From: Pseudomonadota bacterium
Lineage (GTDB): Bacteria; Pseudomonadota; Gammaproteobacteria; Burkholderiales; Burkholderiaceae_E
Direction: 5' to 3'
Assembly (NCBI GenBank): GCA_963204785.1
Contig: CAUJHG010000068.1
Span: forward strand, 1-39,160
Length of the DNA stretch: 39,160 nucleotides
Position numbers and translations under genes: made by a program. The notes beneath the pieces are model-generated. The model was not told the DNA's origin. It saw only the letters and a program-made list of their open reading frames with translations, and searched no databases. Numbering within the stretch: position 1 is the first letter of the stretch; every line of letters begins with the position of its first letter. Positions 15,178 to 27,637 of the stretch are shown piece by piece.

Positions 15178-15313
15178 GGGGGGTCTTGCCTCCAGAAGTC
15201 GTCGTGATCGAACCCCGCGAGGATCGCTTGCCTGGGCATGGATTGGCGAGCATCGCGGGGGTGATGTGGTCCATTTCCTGCAGGTCGGACGCTGCGCGGC
15301 GCGGGGCTGGGGC

Positions 15314-15853
15314 TCAGCGCATCCGCCCGCGCCTGATCCGCACGCCGCGCCGCGCAGGGGGCACGGCAAGCTCCGCCGCGTGGGCGACCATCGTGGCCGC
15401 GTGCGCATGGCACACCGCGCAGGCCAGCGCGTCGGCTGCGTCGGTCGAGGGCAGGCCGGGCAGGGCGAGCAGCCGCTGCACCATTGCCTGTACCTGCGAC
15501 TTCGCCGCACGTCCGGTGCCCACCACCGCCTGCTTGACCTGCACCGCGGTGTACTCGTGCACCGGCAGACCGGCGGACACCAGCGTGGTGATCGCGGCGC
15601 CGCGCGCCTGGCCGAGCAGCAGCGTGGACTGCGGGTTGACGTTGACGAAGATGATCTCGACCACCGCCGCCTGCGGGCGGTACTCGCGGATCACCTCGCT
15701 GACGCCCGCGTGGATCGTGCCCAGCCGTGGCGGCAGGGCACCGGGCGGGATGCGGATCACGCCGCTGGCCACGTATCGCAGCCGCGGGCCGTCGACGTCG
15801 ATCAGGCCGAAGCCGGTGACGCGCAGGCCGGGGTCGATGCCGAGGATTCTCAA
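15314..15853 (-). CDS. ruvC: Holliday junction endonuclease RuvC
   Basis: The 179-residue resolvase has all four acidic catalytic residues in context. They are the Asp in [15 protein letters not shown], the Glu in [14 protein letters not shown], and the two Asp in [16 protein letters not shown]. RuvC is a dimer that nicks junctions symmetrically after RuvAB migration. TTG 15853 is the best start because it yields the standard opening (L/M)RILGIDPG. The extra upstream frame is Arg-rich and shadows doc. It follows doc by 16 bases, and the gene downstream is an acyl-CoA dehydrogenase instead of ruvA. Confidence 0.95.
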   Translation of the reverse strand: MRILGIDPGLRVTGFGLIDVDGPRLRYVASGVIRIPPGALPPRLGTIHAGVSEVIREYRPQAAVVEIIFVNVNPQSTLLLGQARGAAITTLVSAGLPVHEYTAVQVKQAVVGTGRAAKSQVQAMVQRLLALPGLPSTDAADALACAVCHAHAATMVAHAAELAVPPARRGVRIRRGRMR

Positions 15854-15869
15854 GCCGTGGCGGCGCCGG

Positions 15870-16259
15870 TCAACGCGACGGGGCGATACGCTGGCGCAGC
15901 CACTGCGCCAGCGACGGTTCGTCGATGTCGCCGGCCGCAACCGCGAGCATCGTCAGGACGCAGTCGGCGTCGTCGGCCATGAGCGATTGTCCATTCAGCG
16001 CGAGGAACAGCTCCATCTCGACGAAGGCGGTTCGCTTGTTCCCGTCCAGGAACGGATGATTGCGGGCGATCCCGAAGCCATGGGCTGCAGCGCAGTCGGC
16101 AAGATCCGGGGAGCCGTAGGCCGCGAGGTCGCGGGGACGGGCGAGCGCCGACTCGAGCAGGCCGCTGTCGCGGATGCCGACCAGGCCGCCGTGCTCGGCG
16201 AGCTGGACTTCGTGGATCGCGTCGACGACGTCGTCGTCGATCCAGACGTAGCCGTCCAC
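15870..16259 (-). CDS. Doc-type (Fic fold) toxin
   Basis: The 129-residue protein carries the Doc/Fic motif [11 protein letters not shown] (about residues 68-78). It contains the catalytic His, the phosphate-binding GNKR loop and the usual helical surround ([28 protein letters not shown]). Doc of phage P1 is a kinase that phosphorylates elongation factor EF-Tu and stops translation. The compact size and motif favour Doc rather than a larger Fic AMP-transferase. The start is GTG 16259, two bases after the antitoxin stop, so the pair is co-transcribed. The unusual point is the partner, which is an AbrB/MazE-like protein instead of Phd. No inactivating change is visible. Confidence 0.88.
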   Translation of the reverse strand: MDGYVWIDDDVVDAIHEVQLAEHGGLVGIRDSGLLESALARPRDLAAYGSPDLADCAAAHGFGIARNHPFLDGNKRTAFVEMELFLALNGQSLMADDADCVLTMLAVAAGDIDEPSLAQWLRQRIAPSR

Positions 16260-16261
16260 GG

Positions 16262-16486
16262 CTACTTCGCCAGTTCGGCCAGCACGTTGCGGCGCCGCTT
16301 CATGATCTCGCGGGCCTTCTCCATCTGCGCTTCGAATTCGGGATTGGTCACGGTCAGGCGCACGCCGCTCGGAGACTCCGAGAGGTACAGCGCGTCGCCT
16401 TTTTCCAGATGCAGGCGCGCGAGCACCTCCTTGGGCAGCACGACGCCGACCGAGTTGCCGATCTGGGTGAGTTTCAGCACGTGCAT
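16262..16486 (-). CDS. AbrB/MazE-type antitoxin
   Basis: The 74-residue protein begins MHVLKLTQIGNSVGVVLPKE, the swapped-hairpin AbrB/SpoVT DNA-binding domain. It continues with LARLHLEKGDALYLSESPSGVRLT. A charged C-terminal tail (EFEAQMEKAREIMKRRRNVLAELAK) would bind and neutralise the toxin. The start ATG 16486 follows a perfect TTATTAC/GTAATAA palindrome by 18 bases, and that palindrome is the likely operator. An in-frame start 60 bases further upstream would place the palindrome inside the gene and is less likely. Antitoxin first and toxin second with a two-base gap is the classical order for autoregulated modules. Confidence 0.85.
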   Translation of the reverse strand: MHVLKLTQIGNSVGVVLPKEVLARLHLEKGDALYLSESPSGVRLTVTNPEFEAQMEKAREIMKRRRNVLAELAK

Positions 16487-16503
16487 CGCGGGCTCCGGCA
16501 GTG

Positions 16504-16521
16504 TTATTACAGACGTAATAA
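16504..16521. promoter_or_regulatory. AT-rich palindromic operator of the toxin-antitoxin pair
   Basis: TTATTAC-agac-GTAATAA is a perfect 7-bp inverted repeat, strikingly AT-rich for this GC-rich region. It overlaps sequence that could act as the -10 and lies just before the antitoxin gene, fitting an autorepressor site. Confidence 0.7.
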
Positions 16522-16556
16522 TCTCGCGGAACCCGCGTGAACGCAAGGCCAGCGCC

Positions 16557-18152
16557 TCAGTGCCGGAAGTGCCGCACTCCGGTGAAGACCATCGCCACGT
16601 CGCGCTCGTCGGCGGCGGCGATCACCTCCTCGTCGCGCACCGAGCCGCCGGGCTGGATCACCGCCACCGCGCCGGCGTCCACGACCACGTCCAGGCCGTC
16701 GCGGAAGGGGAAGAAGGCGTCGGAGGCCACCACCGAGCCGGCCAGGGTCAGGCCGGCGTTCCCGGCCTTGATCGAGGCGATGCGGGCGGAATCGATGCGG
16801 CTCATCTGGCCGGCGCCCACGCCCAGCGTCATCTGGCCGCCGCAGAAGACGATCGCGTTGGACTTCACGTACTTCGCCACCCGCCAGGCGAACAGCAGGT
16901 CGGCCAGCTGCTCCGGCGTGGGCGCCTTCTTCGTGACCACGCGCAGGTCGGCCTGCGAAATCGTGTGGTTGTCGGCTGTCTGGATCAGCAGGCCCGAGCC
17001 CACGCGCTTGAGGTCGGTCGCGTTGCGGCCGCGCGCCCAGTCGGTGTCGCCGTCGGTGCGCACCTCGGGCAGCGGGATCTCGAGCAGGCGCACGTTGGCC
17101 TTGGTGGCGAACACCGCCCTGGCCTCGTCGGTGTATCCGGGCGCCATCAGCACTTCGACGAACTGCCTGGCGACCAGCTTCGCAGCCTCGCCGTCGAGCG
17201 GGCGGTTGAAGGCGATGATTCCTCCGAAGGCCGAGGTCGGGTCGGTGGCGAAGGCGCGCGAGTAGGCTTCGGCGCAATCGGCGCCCAGCGCCACGCCGCA
17301 GGGGTTGGCGTGCTTGACGATCACGCAGGCGGGGGTGTCGAAGCTCTTCACGCACTCCCAGGCGGCGTCGCCGTCGGCGATGTTGTTGTAGGAGAGCTCC
17401 TTGCCCTGCAACTGGCGCGCGGTGACCAGCGAGCCGGGGGCCGGGTGCAGGTCGCGGTAGAAGGCGGCCTGCTGGTGCGGGTTCTCGCCGTAGCGCAGGT
17501 CCTGCAGCTTGACGAAGCGGCCGTTGGACTGCGCCGGGAAGAGCGCGCGGGTGCCGTCGGGCTGCAGCGCCGAGAGGTAGTCGCTGATCGCGGCGTCGTA
17601 GTTGGAAACGCGGTTGAACGCGGCCACCGACAGCGCGAAGCGGGTGGCCTCGGACAGGCCGCCGTCGCGCTTCAGTTCGTCGAGCACCGGACCGTACTGG
17701 GCCGCATCGGTGAGCACGCCGACGTCGCGCCAGTTCTTGGCGGCCGAGCGCAGCAGTGCCGGACCGCCGATGTCGATGTTCTCGATCGCATCCTCGAGCG
17801 TGCATCCGGGGCTGGCGACCGTGGCCTCGAACGGGTACAGGTTCACCACCAGCAGGTCGATCGTGCCGATGCCGTGCTGCTCGAGCGCCTGCATGTGCGC
17901 CGCAAGCTCGCGCCGGGCGAGCAGGCCGCCGTGGATCGTCGGATGCAGCGTCTTGACGCGGCCGTCGAGCATCTCGGGAAAGCCGGTGTGCTCGGAGACC
18001 TCGACCACCTTCAGACCGGCGTCGGCCAGCAGCTTCGCCGTGCCGCCGGTGGAGAGGATCTCGACGCCGAGCTCCGCCAGCGTGCGGCCGAGGTCGACGA
18101 TGCCTGATTTGTCCGAGACGCTGATCAGCGCTCGCCTGACGCGGTGGGCCAT
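16557..18152 (-). CDS. purH: Bifunctional AICAR formyltransferase / IMP cyclohydrolase PurH
   Basis: The 531-residue enzyme catalyses the last two steps of IMP synthesis. The N-terminal IMP cyclohydrolase domain (about residues 1-200) starts [22 protein letters not shown] and holds [10 protein letters not shown] and [17 protein letters not shown]. The AICAR formyltransferase domain contains the conserved [13 protein letters not shown] (Lys-His catalytic region). It also has [14 protein letters not shown] and the C-terminal [12 protein letters not shown] and [18 protein letters not shown] motifs. Length is normal. It follows fis on the same strand, with a large hairpin between them, as in many Burkholderiales. 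Confidence 0.98.
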   Translation of the reverse strand: MAHRVRRALISVSDKSGIVDLGRTLAELGVEILSTGGTAKLLADAGLKVVEVSEHTGFPEMLDGRVKTLHPTIHGGLLARRELAAHMQALEQHGIGTIDLLVVNLYPFEATVASPGCTLEDAIENIDIGGPALLRSAAKNWRDVGVLTDAAQYGPVLDELKRDGGLSEATRFALSVAAFNRVSNYDAAISDYLSALQPDGTRALFPAQSNGRFVKLQDLRYGENPHQQAAFYRDLHPAPGSLVTARQLQGKELSYNNIADGDAAWECVKSFDTPACVIVKHANPCGVALGADCAEAYSRAFATDPTSAFGGIIAFNRPLDGEAAKLVARQFVEVLMAPGYTDEARAVFATKANVRLLEIPLPEVRTDGDTDWARGRNATDLKRVGSGLLIQTADNHTISQADLRVVTKKAPTPEQLADLLFAWRVAKYVKSNAIVFCGGQMTLGVGAGQMSRIDSARIASIKAGNAGLTLAGSVVASDAFFPFRDGLDVVVDAGAVAVIQPGGSVRDEEVIAAADERDVAMVFTGVRHFRH

Positions 18153-18203
18153 GTTCGTGTTCGCTCCGATGGAAGTCTGTGCGCCTGCCGCTGCCTCGTG
18201 TGC

Positions 18204-18252
18204 AGGGCCTGTCCACGCCGCACCGGGTGTCGATGCGGCGTGGACAGGCCCT
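18204..18252. repeat. Perfect 19-bp inverted repeat between fis and purH
   Basis: The arms AGGGCCTGTCCACGCCGCA (18204-18222) and TGCGGCGTGGACAGGCCCT (18234-18252) match without mismatch and are separated by an 11-nt loop. The right arm runs into the fis stop codon. No T tract follows on either strand, so a classical terminator is not supported. It may be an mRNA-stabilising or attenuating hairpin, or a REP-like dispersed element. Confidence 0.85.
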
Positions 18253-18487
18253 ACAGCATCCCGTGCATCTGCAGCTTCTTGCGCAGGGTGTTGCGGTTGA
18301 TGCCCAGCATCTCGCTGGCGCGCAGCTGGTTGCCGTGGGCCTGCTTCATCACCACCTCGAGCATCGGGCGCTCGACGGCGCGAAGCACCATCTCGTAGAC
18401 GCAGCTCGGCGGCGTGCCGTCGAGGTCGCGGAAGTACTTCTCGAGGCTTCGGGTGACGGCTTCGTCGATCGAATGCGGTTTCGTCAT
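18251..18487 (-). CDS. fis: Nucleoid protein / transcriptional regulator Fis
   Basis: The 78-residue protein consists of the Fis dimerisation region ([42 protein letters not shown]). The C-terminal helix-turn-helix is [25 protein letters not shown], the same fold as NtrC-type C-terminal domains. Fis bends DNA, activates rRNA and tRNA promoters and shapes the chromosome during fast growth. The ATG at 18487 overlaps the dusB stop as ATGA, reproducing the dusB-fis operon of E. coli. The protein is a little shorter than the enteric form, as is usual in Betaproteobacteria. Confidence 0.95.
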   Translation of the reverse strand: MTKPHSIDEAVTRSLEKYFRDLDGTPPSCVYEMVLRAVERPMLEVVMKQAHGNQLRASEMLGINRNTLRKKLQMHGML

Positions 18488-19515
18488 GCGGCCTGTCTCC
18501 GGGCGAAGGATCCGTCGTTGGCGGCGTCGGGCTCGCCAGGGTGGCGAAGCGTTGCCAGCGCCTCGTGCAGACGGTCGATCGAGGCCAGTTGCAGCTCCGG
18601 CGACTCGATCCGGTTGAACTCGTCGCGCAGCGCGGCCCAGCCGGGCGTGCCTGCCAGGTACCACCCGACGTGCTTGCGCGCGGTGCGCACGCCGACGTGC
18701 TCGCCGTAGAACGCGTAGTGATCGAGCAGGTGCGCGCGCAGCAGCGCGTGGATCTCGGCCAGGCTCGGCGCCGCGAGCGTCTCGCCGGTGGCCAGGAAGT
18801 GCGCCACCTCGCGAAAGATCCAGGGCCGGCCCATCGCTGCCCGGCCGATCATCACTGCATCGGCTCCCGTGCGGGCCAGCACTGCCTGCGCCTTCGCAGG
18901 AGAGTCGATGTCGCCGTTGGCCACGACCGGGACCCGCACTGCCGCCTTGACCGCGGCGATGGTGTCGTACTCGGCGCGACCGGCGTAGCGGTCGGCGCGC
19001 GTGCGCCCGTGCACGGTGATCATCGCCACCCCGGCCTGCTCGGCCAGGCACGCCAGCCGGACCGCGTTGCGCCGATCGGGCGAGGGGCCGGTGCGCATCT
19101 TCAGCGTGACCGGAACCGCGACCGCGCGCACCACCGCCTCGACGATGCCGATCGCCAGCGTCTCGTCGGCCATCAGCGCGGAGCCGGCGAAGCGGTTGCA
19201 CACCTTGCGTGCCGGGCAGCCCATGTTGAGGTCGATGACCTGCGCGCCGCGATCGACGTTGAAGCGGGCGGCCTCGGCCATCATCGCCGCGTCGGCCCCG
19301 GCGATCTGCACCGCCCGCGGTTCGGGCTCGCCGGCGTGGTCGGTGCGCCGGGTGGTCTTGACGCTGTCGCGCAGCCGGGGATTCGCGGCCGCCATCTCGG
19401 AGACCGCGTAGCCGGCGCCGAGCGCCCTGCAGAGCTGGCGGAACGGGCGATCGGTGACACCTGCCATCGGCGCAACGAAGACGTTGTTGCGCAGCAGGTG
19501 GGGGCCGATTCTCAT
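18484..19515 (-). CDS. dusB: tRNA-dihydrouridine synthase B
   Basis: The 343-residue flavoenzyme has the Dus signature [19 protein letters not shown] at the N-terminus and the catalytic Cys in [15 protein letters not shown]-phosphate-binding residues lie in TVHGRTR and [10 protein letters not shown]. It reduces uridines in the tRNA D-loop, U17 in the characterised enzyme. I use ATG 19515 ([11 protein letters not shown]), with AGGAG about 11 bases upstream. The extra 16 upstream codons are not conserved. The gene is translationally coupled to fis, so their expression levels are linked. A hairpin and a -10-like motif lie in the 232-base space before it. Confidence 0.96.
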   Translation of the reverse strand: MRIGPHLLRNNVFVAPMAGVTDRPFRQLCRALGAGYAVSEMAAANPRLRDSVKTTRRTDHAGEPEPRAVQIAGADAAMMAEAARFNVDRGAQVIDLNMGCPARKVCNRFAGSALMADETLAIGIVEAVVRAVAVPVTLKMRTGPSPDRRNAVRLACLAEQAGVAMITVHGRTRADRYAGRAEYDTIAAVKAAVRVPVVANGDIDSPAKAQAVLARTGADAVMIGRAAMGRPWIFREVAHFLATGETLAAPSLAEIHALLRAHLLDHYAFYGEHVGVRTARKHVGWYLAGTPGWAALRDEFNRIESPELQLASIDRLHEALATLRHPGEPDAANDGSFARRQAA

Positions 19516-19568
19516 TCGCTGGGGCTCCTGGTCCTTGCACGGCGCAGGTGCGACTGCGTGCAATGAAA

Positions 19569-19594
19569 TTCGGCGCGGTCGGGGCCGCGCCGAA
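19569..19594 (-). terminator. GC-rich hairpin between ubiH and dusB
   Basis: TTCGGCGCGG-tcgggg-CCGCGCCGAA is a perfect 10-bp stem. On the minus strand it is followed by TTTCATT, a weak T tract. It could terminate ubiH transcription, or attenuate a dusB transcript started at the -10-like box just upstream. Confidence 0.5.
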
Positions 19595-19605
19595 GGGGGA
19601 TGCGA

Positions 19606-19611
19606 ATTCTA
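19606..19611 (-). promoter_or_regulatory. -10-like TAGAAT upstream of dusB-fis
   Basis: On the minus strand this reads CGCTAGAATTCG, sharing the extended form CGCTAGAATT with the tRNA-Lys promoter. The -35 (TTCCTG at 17-bp spacing) is poor, so assignment as the dusB-fis promoter is tentative. Confidence 0.35.
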
Positions 19612-19619
19612 GCGAAAAG

Positions 19620-19646
19620 TGCACTGCACAGGAAACGGGCAGTGCA
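19620..19646. other. 8-bp inverted repeat upstream of dusB
   Basis: TGCACTGC and GCAGTGCA flank an 11-nt centre in the spacer between ubiH and dusB, where the -35 region of a dusB-fis promoter would lie. It may be an operator. The rest of 19647-19747 shows no further structure or gene. Confidence 0.35.
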
Positions 19647-19747
19647 GCATGACGAGGGTTCGCAGTGGCGATGCGCTGCGGCACGAGACTGCCGGCGCGC
19701 CACGGCCAGGCGCGCTGCGTCGCCGCACGCTCTCGGCGCCCCTTTGC

Positions 19748-20830
19748 TCAGCGCTGCCCGAACATCAGGCGGCGGGCGACGGCGGCGCGCGCCGGCAGCG
19801 CCAGGTCGAGTGCCGCCAGCGCCACCGACTGCAGCGGCCGCAGCGGGTCCAGCGTGAACACGCGCGCGAAGGTGTCGGTGATCGCGATGGTTCCGTGCCG
19901 GTCGAGCCGGCGGGCCTTCGCGTAGTCCTGCAGGCAGGCTGCGGCGGGCAGGCCCGCGGCCTCGCCGTCGGCCAGGCCGCGGGCGAGCAGGAAGGCGTCG
20001 CGCAGGCCCAGGTTCAGCCCCTGTCCGGCCACCGGATGCAGGGCCTGTGCCGCGTTGCCGATCCACGCCTGGTCCGCGGTCACCGTGTGGCGGCGCGTGC
20101 GCCGCACCATCGGCGCCACCATGCAGGGCGAGGCGATCGACAGCCTGCCCAGCGGCCAGCCGAAGGCCGCCTGCAGTTCGGTGGCGAGCGCCTCGGGCGC
20201 CAGCGCTGCGCGTCGGCGGCTCTCCTGCGGGGTGGCGCACCAGACCAGCGAATAGCGGTGCGGCTCGGGCAGCGGCAGCAGCGCCAGCGGGCCCTGCGGC
20301 GTGAAGCACTCCCAGGCGACGCCCGAGGGTTCGGCTTCGACCGTCACTTCGGCCAGCAGCGCGGCCTGGTCGAACCCGAGCACCGAGGCGTCCTCGCCGG
20401 TGTCGCCTTCGGCGTGCACGGTCAGCGCCGCGCCCGGCGTCGCAGGCTGCGTCGGCGCATCGAAGAGCCCGGCGCTGCGTGCGGCATCCTGCAGGCTCTG
20501 CAGCAGCGACGCGTAGCGCAGCACGTAGCCAAGCGCAGGCACGCCCATCTCGGTGGCGGTGATCCGCGTGCGCCCGGGCTGGCCGGTGACGGACACGTCG
20601 ACCGTCGCGATCGGTGCGGCCGCGGGAGGGCGCGCAATGCGCCGCAGCAACTGCCAGGAGCCCAGCGAGAGCGCGAGTTGGCGCGCGGCCAGCGCTGCGG
20701 GCAGCGGCGTGTCGCGGTGCTCGATCGCGATGCGCCTGCGGTCGATTCCCTGGCGCAGCGCGAACAGCGCGAAGGCCAGCGCGACCGGGCCGCTGCCGAT
20801 CACCTGGAGCGTGGGGCCTGTGTTCGCCAT
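19748..20830 (-). CDS. ubiH: FAD-dependent ubiquinone hydroxylase (UbiH family)
   Basis: The 360-residue flavoprotein monooxygenase has an N-terminal dinucleotide-binding motif (QVIGSGPVALAFALFAL) and the second FAD motif GNAAQALHPVAGQGLNLGLRDA (about residues 265-286). The GNAAQxLHPxAGQGxNLGLRD form is typical of UbiH. UbiH hydroxylates the aromatic ring during aerobic coenzyme Q synthesis. The related UbiF and UbiI share this fold, so the exact carbon targeted is not certain. It starts 16 bases after pepP, the same gene pair as in E. coli (pepP-ubiH). It is slightly shorter than the enteric protein. Confidence 0.87.
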   Translation of the reverse strand: MANTGPTLQVIGSGPVALAFALFALRQGIDRRRIAIEHRDTPLPAALAARQLALSLGSWQLLRRIARPPAAAPIATVDVSVTGQPGRTRITATEMGVPALGYVLRYASLLQSLQDAARSAGLFDAPTQPATPGAALTVHAEGDTGEDASVLGFDQAALLAEVTVEAEPSGVAWECFTPQGPLALLPLPEPHRYSLVWCATPQESRRRAALAPEALATELQAAFGWPLGRLSIASPCMVAPMVRRTRRHTVTADQAWIGNAAQALHPVAGQGLNLGLRDAFLLARGLADGEAAGLPAAACLQDYAKARRLDRHGTIAITDTFARVFTLDPLRPLQSVALAALDLALPARAAVARRLMFGQR

Positions 20831-20846
20831 TGCCGCTTCCCGGTGC

Positions 20847-22175
20847 TCAGCCGCGCATCAGCGCTTCGATCGCCGCGGGGTCCTTGGGGACACCGCCGGT
20901 GAGGATCTCGCACCCGCCCTGCGTGACCAGCGCGTCGTCCTCGATGCGGATGCCGATCCCGTGGAAGGCGGCTGGCAGGTCGTCGGCGGCCTGCACGTAG
21001 ATCCCGGGTTCGATGGTGAGCACCATTCCCGGGCGCAGGATGCGCCAGGGCCGCGCCTCGCCGATGCCGGGTGCGCCGGGCTCGCGGTACTCGCCGCAGT
21101 CGTGCACATCCATGCCGAGCCAGTGGCTGGTGCGGTGCATGTAGAAGCGGCGAAAGCTGCCGCTCTCGATCGCACCGTCGACGCTGCCGGTGAGCAGCCC
21201 GCAGTCGATCATCCCCTGCGTCAGCACGCGCACGGCGGCCTGGTGCGGATCGTCGAAGCTGCAGCCGGGGCGGGTTCGTTCGAGCGCGGCAGCCTGCGCG
21301 GCGAGCACGACCTCGTACAGCGCGCGCTGCGGGCCGCTGAACACGCCGTTGACCGGGAACGTGCGGGTGATGTCGGACGCGTAGCCGTCGAGTTCGCAGG
21401 CGGCATCGATCAGCAGCAGATCGCCGTCACGCAGCGGCGCATCGTTGTCGCGATAGTGCAGCACGCAGGCGTTGCTGCCGCCGGCGACGATCGAGCCGTA
21501 GGCCGGGAACTGCGATCCGCCGCGGCGGAACTCGTAGAGGAGCTCGGCCTCGACTTCGTATTCGTGCATCCCGGGGCGGGTCGCCTTCATCGCACGCACG
21601 TGCGCTGCGGCAGAGATCTCGCCGGCGCGGCGCATCAGTGCCAGTTCGTGCTCGTCCTTGACGAGTCGCATCTCGTCGAGCAGCGCGTGCACGTCGAGCG
21701 CCTGCGACGGCGCGCTGACTCCGGTGCGGGCCTGCGCCCGGACTTCCGACAGCCACTGACGCAGCCGCGCATCCAGGCTCGCGTCGGCGCCGAGCGCGCA
21801 GAAGATCGTCGGCTGGTCGGCCAGCAGCGCGGGCATGCGCTCGTCGAGGGCCGGGAAGGGATGGGCCTGGTCGAATCCGAAGCGTTCACGCGCCAGTTCC
21901 GGGCCGTGTCGCCAGCCGTCCCAGATCTCGCGCTCCGGGTTCTTCTCGCGGCAGAAGAGGATTGCCTCGTGCCCGCTTGCGTCCACGCGCAGCACCAGCG
22001 CCGCCTGCGGTTCGCGAAAGCCGGTCAGGTAGTGGAAGTAGCTGTCCCAGCGGTACGGATAGTCGCTGTCGCGGTTGCGCAGCGCCTCGGGCGCGGTGAA
22101 GAGCACCGCGACGCCGCCGCCGCGTTCGCGCATCTGTCGGGCGAGCCGTTCGCGGCGCTGCGCATGGACCTGCAT
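20847..22175 (-). CDS. pepP: Xaa-Pro aminopeptidase (aminopeptidase P)
   Basis: The 442-residue metalloenzyme has an N-terminal domain (QRRERLARQMRERGGGVAVLFTA...DYPYRWDSYFHYLTGF) and a pita-bread C-terminal catalytic domain. The five dimanganese ligands are visible: two Asp in LLIDAACELDGYASDITRTFP, the His in HRTSHWLGMDVHD, the Glu in TIEPGIYV, and the Glu in IRIEDDALV. It removes an N-terminal residue preceding proline. The ATG at 22175 has an AAGGAG ribosome-binding site and lies 2 bases after the murU stop. The longer upstream frame only shadows murU. Confidence 0.96.
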   Translation of the reverse strand: MQVHAQRRERLARQMRERGGGVAVLFTAPEALRNRDSDYPYRWDSYFHYLTGFREPQAALVLRVDASGHEAILFCREKNPEREIWDGWRHGPELARERFGFDQAHPFPALDERMPALLADQPTIFCALGADASLDARLRQWLSEVRAQARTGVSAPSQALDVHALLDEMRLVKDEHELALMRRAGEISAAAHVRAMKATRPGMHEYEVEAELLYEFRRGGSQFPAYGSIVAGGSNACVLHYRDNDAPLRDGDLLLIDAACELDGYASDITRTFPVNGVFSGPQRALYEVVLAAQAAALERTRPGCSFDDPHQAAVRVLTQGMIDCGLLTGSVDGAIESGSFRRFYMHRTSHWLGMDVHDCGEYREPGAPGIGEARPWRILRPGMVLTIEPGIYVQAADDLPAAFHGIGIRIEDDALVTQGGCEILTGGVPKDPAAIEALMRG

Positions 22176-22177
22176 GT

Positions 22178-26291
<4,114 letters not shown>

Positions 26292-26295
<4 letters not shown>

Positions 26296-27605
26296 ATCCC
26301 GCACACCGACTGATCGCGCTGCTGGCCTGCCTGCTCTGGTCGATCGCTGCCGGCGCGCAGACGGGCACTGCCGTGCGCGCGCTCGACCGCGTCGTGGCCG
26401 TGGTCAACAGCGACGTGGTCACCGCGAGCGACCTCGCCGCGCGCATGCGCAGCGTCGAGCGACAGCTGCAGCGCCAGCGCATCCAGGCGCCCCCGGCCGA
26501 GGTGCTCGAGCGCCAGGTGCTCGAGCGGCTGGTGGTGGAACGGGCGCTGGTGCAGCTTGCGCGCGAGCAGGGCCTGCGAGTCGACGACGCACAGCTCGAG
26601 CGCGCGCTGGCGGGAATCGCCCAGCAGAATCGCATCACGCCTGCCCAGTTGCGCGAGCAGGTCGAGGCCGACGGGATCAGCTACCAGCGCTTTCGCGAGG
26701 ATCTGCGCGACGAGGTGCTGATCACGCGGCTGCGCGAGCGCGAGGTCGACGCGCGCATCCAGATCAGCGAGGCCGACGTCGACGCCTTCCTCGCCGAGCA
26801 GCGCGAGGCAGGCGGAACCCAGGTCGAGTACGAGATCGCGCACATCCTGCTGCAGATTCCCGAGGGCGCCTCCGCCGAGCAGATCGAGCGCCAGCGGCTG
26901 CGCGGCGAGGAGGTGATCCGGCAGGCCGCGAACGGGGTCGACTTCGCCCGGCTTGCCGCGGCCTTCTCCGACGCGCCCGATGCGATGAGCGGGGGCGCGC
27001 TCGGCCCGCGCACCGCCGACCGCCTGCCAGAGCTCTTCGAGCAGGCTGCCTCGCGGATGCAGCCCGGCCAGGTCTCGCCGCTGCTGCGCAGTCCGAACGG
27101 CTTCCACGTGCTCAAGCTGCTTGCCAGGCGCGACGCGGGCAAGCTGAAGCTCGAGGGCGAGCCGATCACGCAGACGCACGCGCGGCACATCCTGATCCGG
27201 CCCAGCGAACTGATCCCGGAGCCTGAGGCGCTGCGACGGCTGCGCGAGATCCGCGGCCGGATCGAGCGGGGCGAGGCGGAGTTCGCCGACATGGCCCGGC
27301 AGTATTCGGTGGACGGCAGCGCCGGGCGCGGCGGCGATCTCGGCTGGATCTACCCGGGCGACACGGTGCCGGACTTCGAGCGGGCGATGAACGCGCTCGC
27401 ACCGGGCCAGATGAGCGAGCCCGTGCGAAGCGAGTTCGGCTACCACCTGATCCAGGTCCTCGAGCGGCGCACCGATGCGGCGTCCCCCGAACGCGTGCGC
27501 GCGCTGGCGCGCCAGGCGCTGCGCGAGCGGCGGATCGAGGAGACGTTGCAGGACTGGCTGCGTCAGGTGCGCGATCGCGCCTACGTCGAGTACCGCGAGC
27601 GCTGA
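26292..27605 (+). CDS. surA: Periplasmic chaperone / peptidyl-prolyl isomerase SurA
   Basis: The 437-residue protein has a signal peptide (LIALLACLLWSIAAGAQ) and an N-terminal chaperone domain (RVVAVVNSDVVTASDLAARM... to about residue 165). Two parvulin domains follow: EIAHILLQIPEGAS...GGALGPRTADRLPELF, and ARHILIRPSEL...GRGGDLGWIYPGDTVPDFE. A C-terminal helix ends the protein. SurA escorts unfolded barrels, LptD in particular, to the BAM complex, so coupling to lptD is meaningful. ATG 26292 overlaps the lptD stop as ATGA. In E. coli the next gene is pdxA, which is absent here. Confidence 0.96.
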
Positions 27606-27637
27606 GCCGCGCAGCGCCCGCCCCAACGGATCCGCCG

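Noticed and set aside
15178..15313. Possible small gene between ruvC and the dehydrogenase pair
   Set aside because: Frames there (for example a minus-strand start at 15274) run into the dehydrogenase in the wrong frame and have no family resemblance or ribosome-binding site. I see only spacer.
16262..16546. Longer antitoxin start at 16546
   Set aside because: It would put the operator palindrome inside the coding region, and the added residues do not match the AbrB domain opening.
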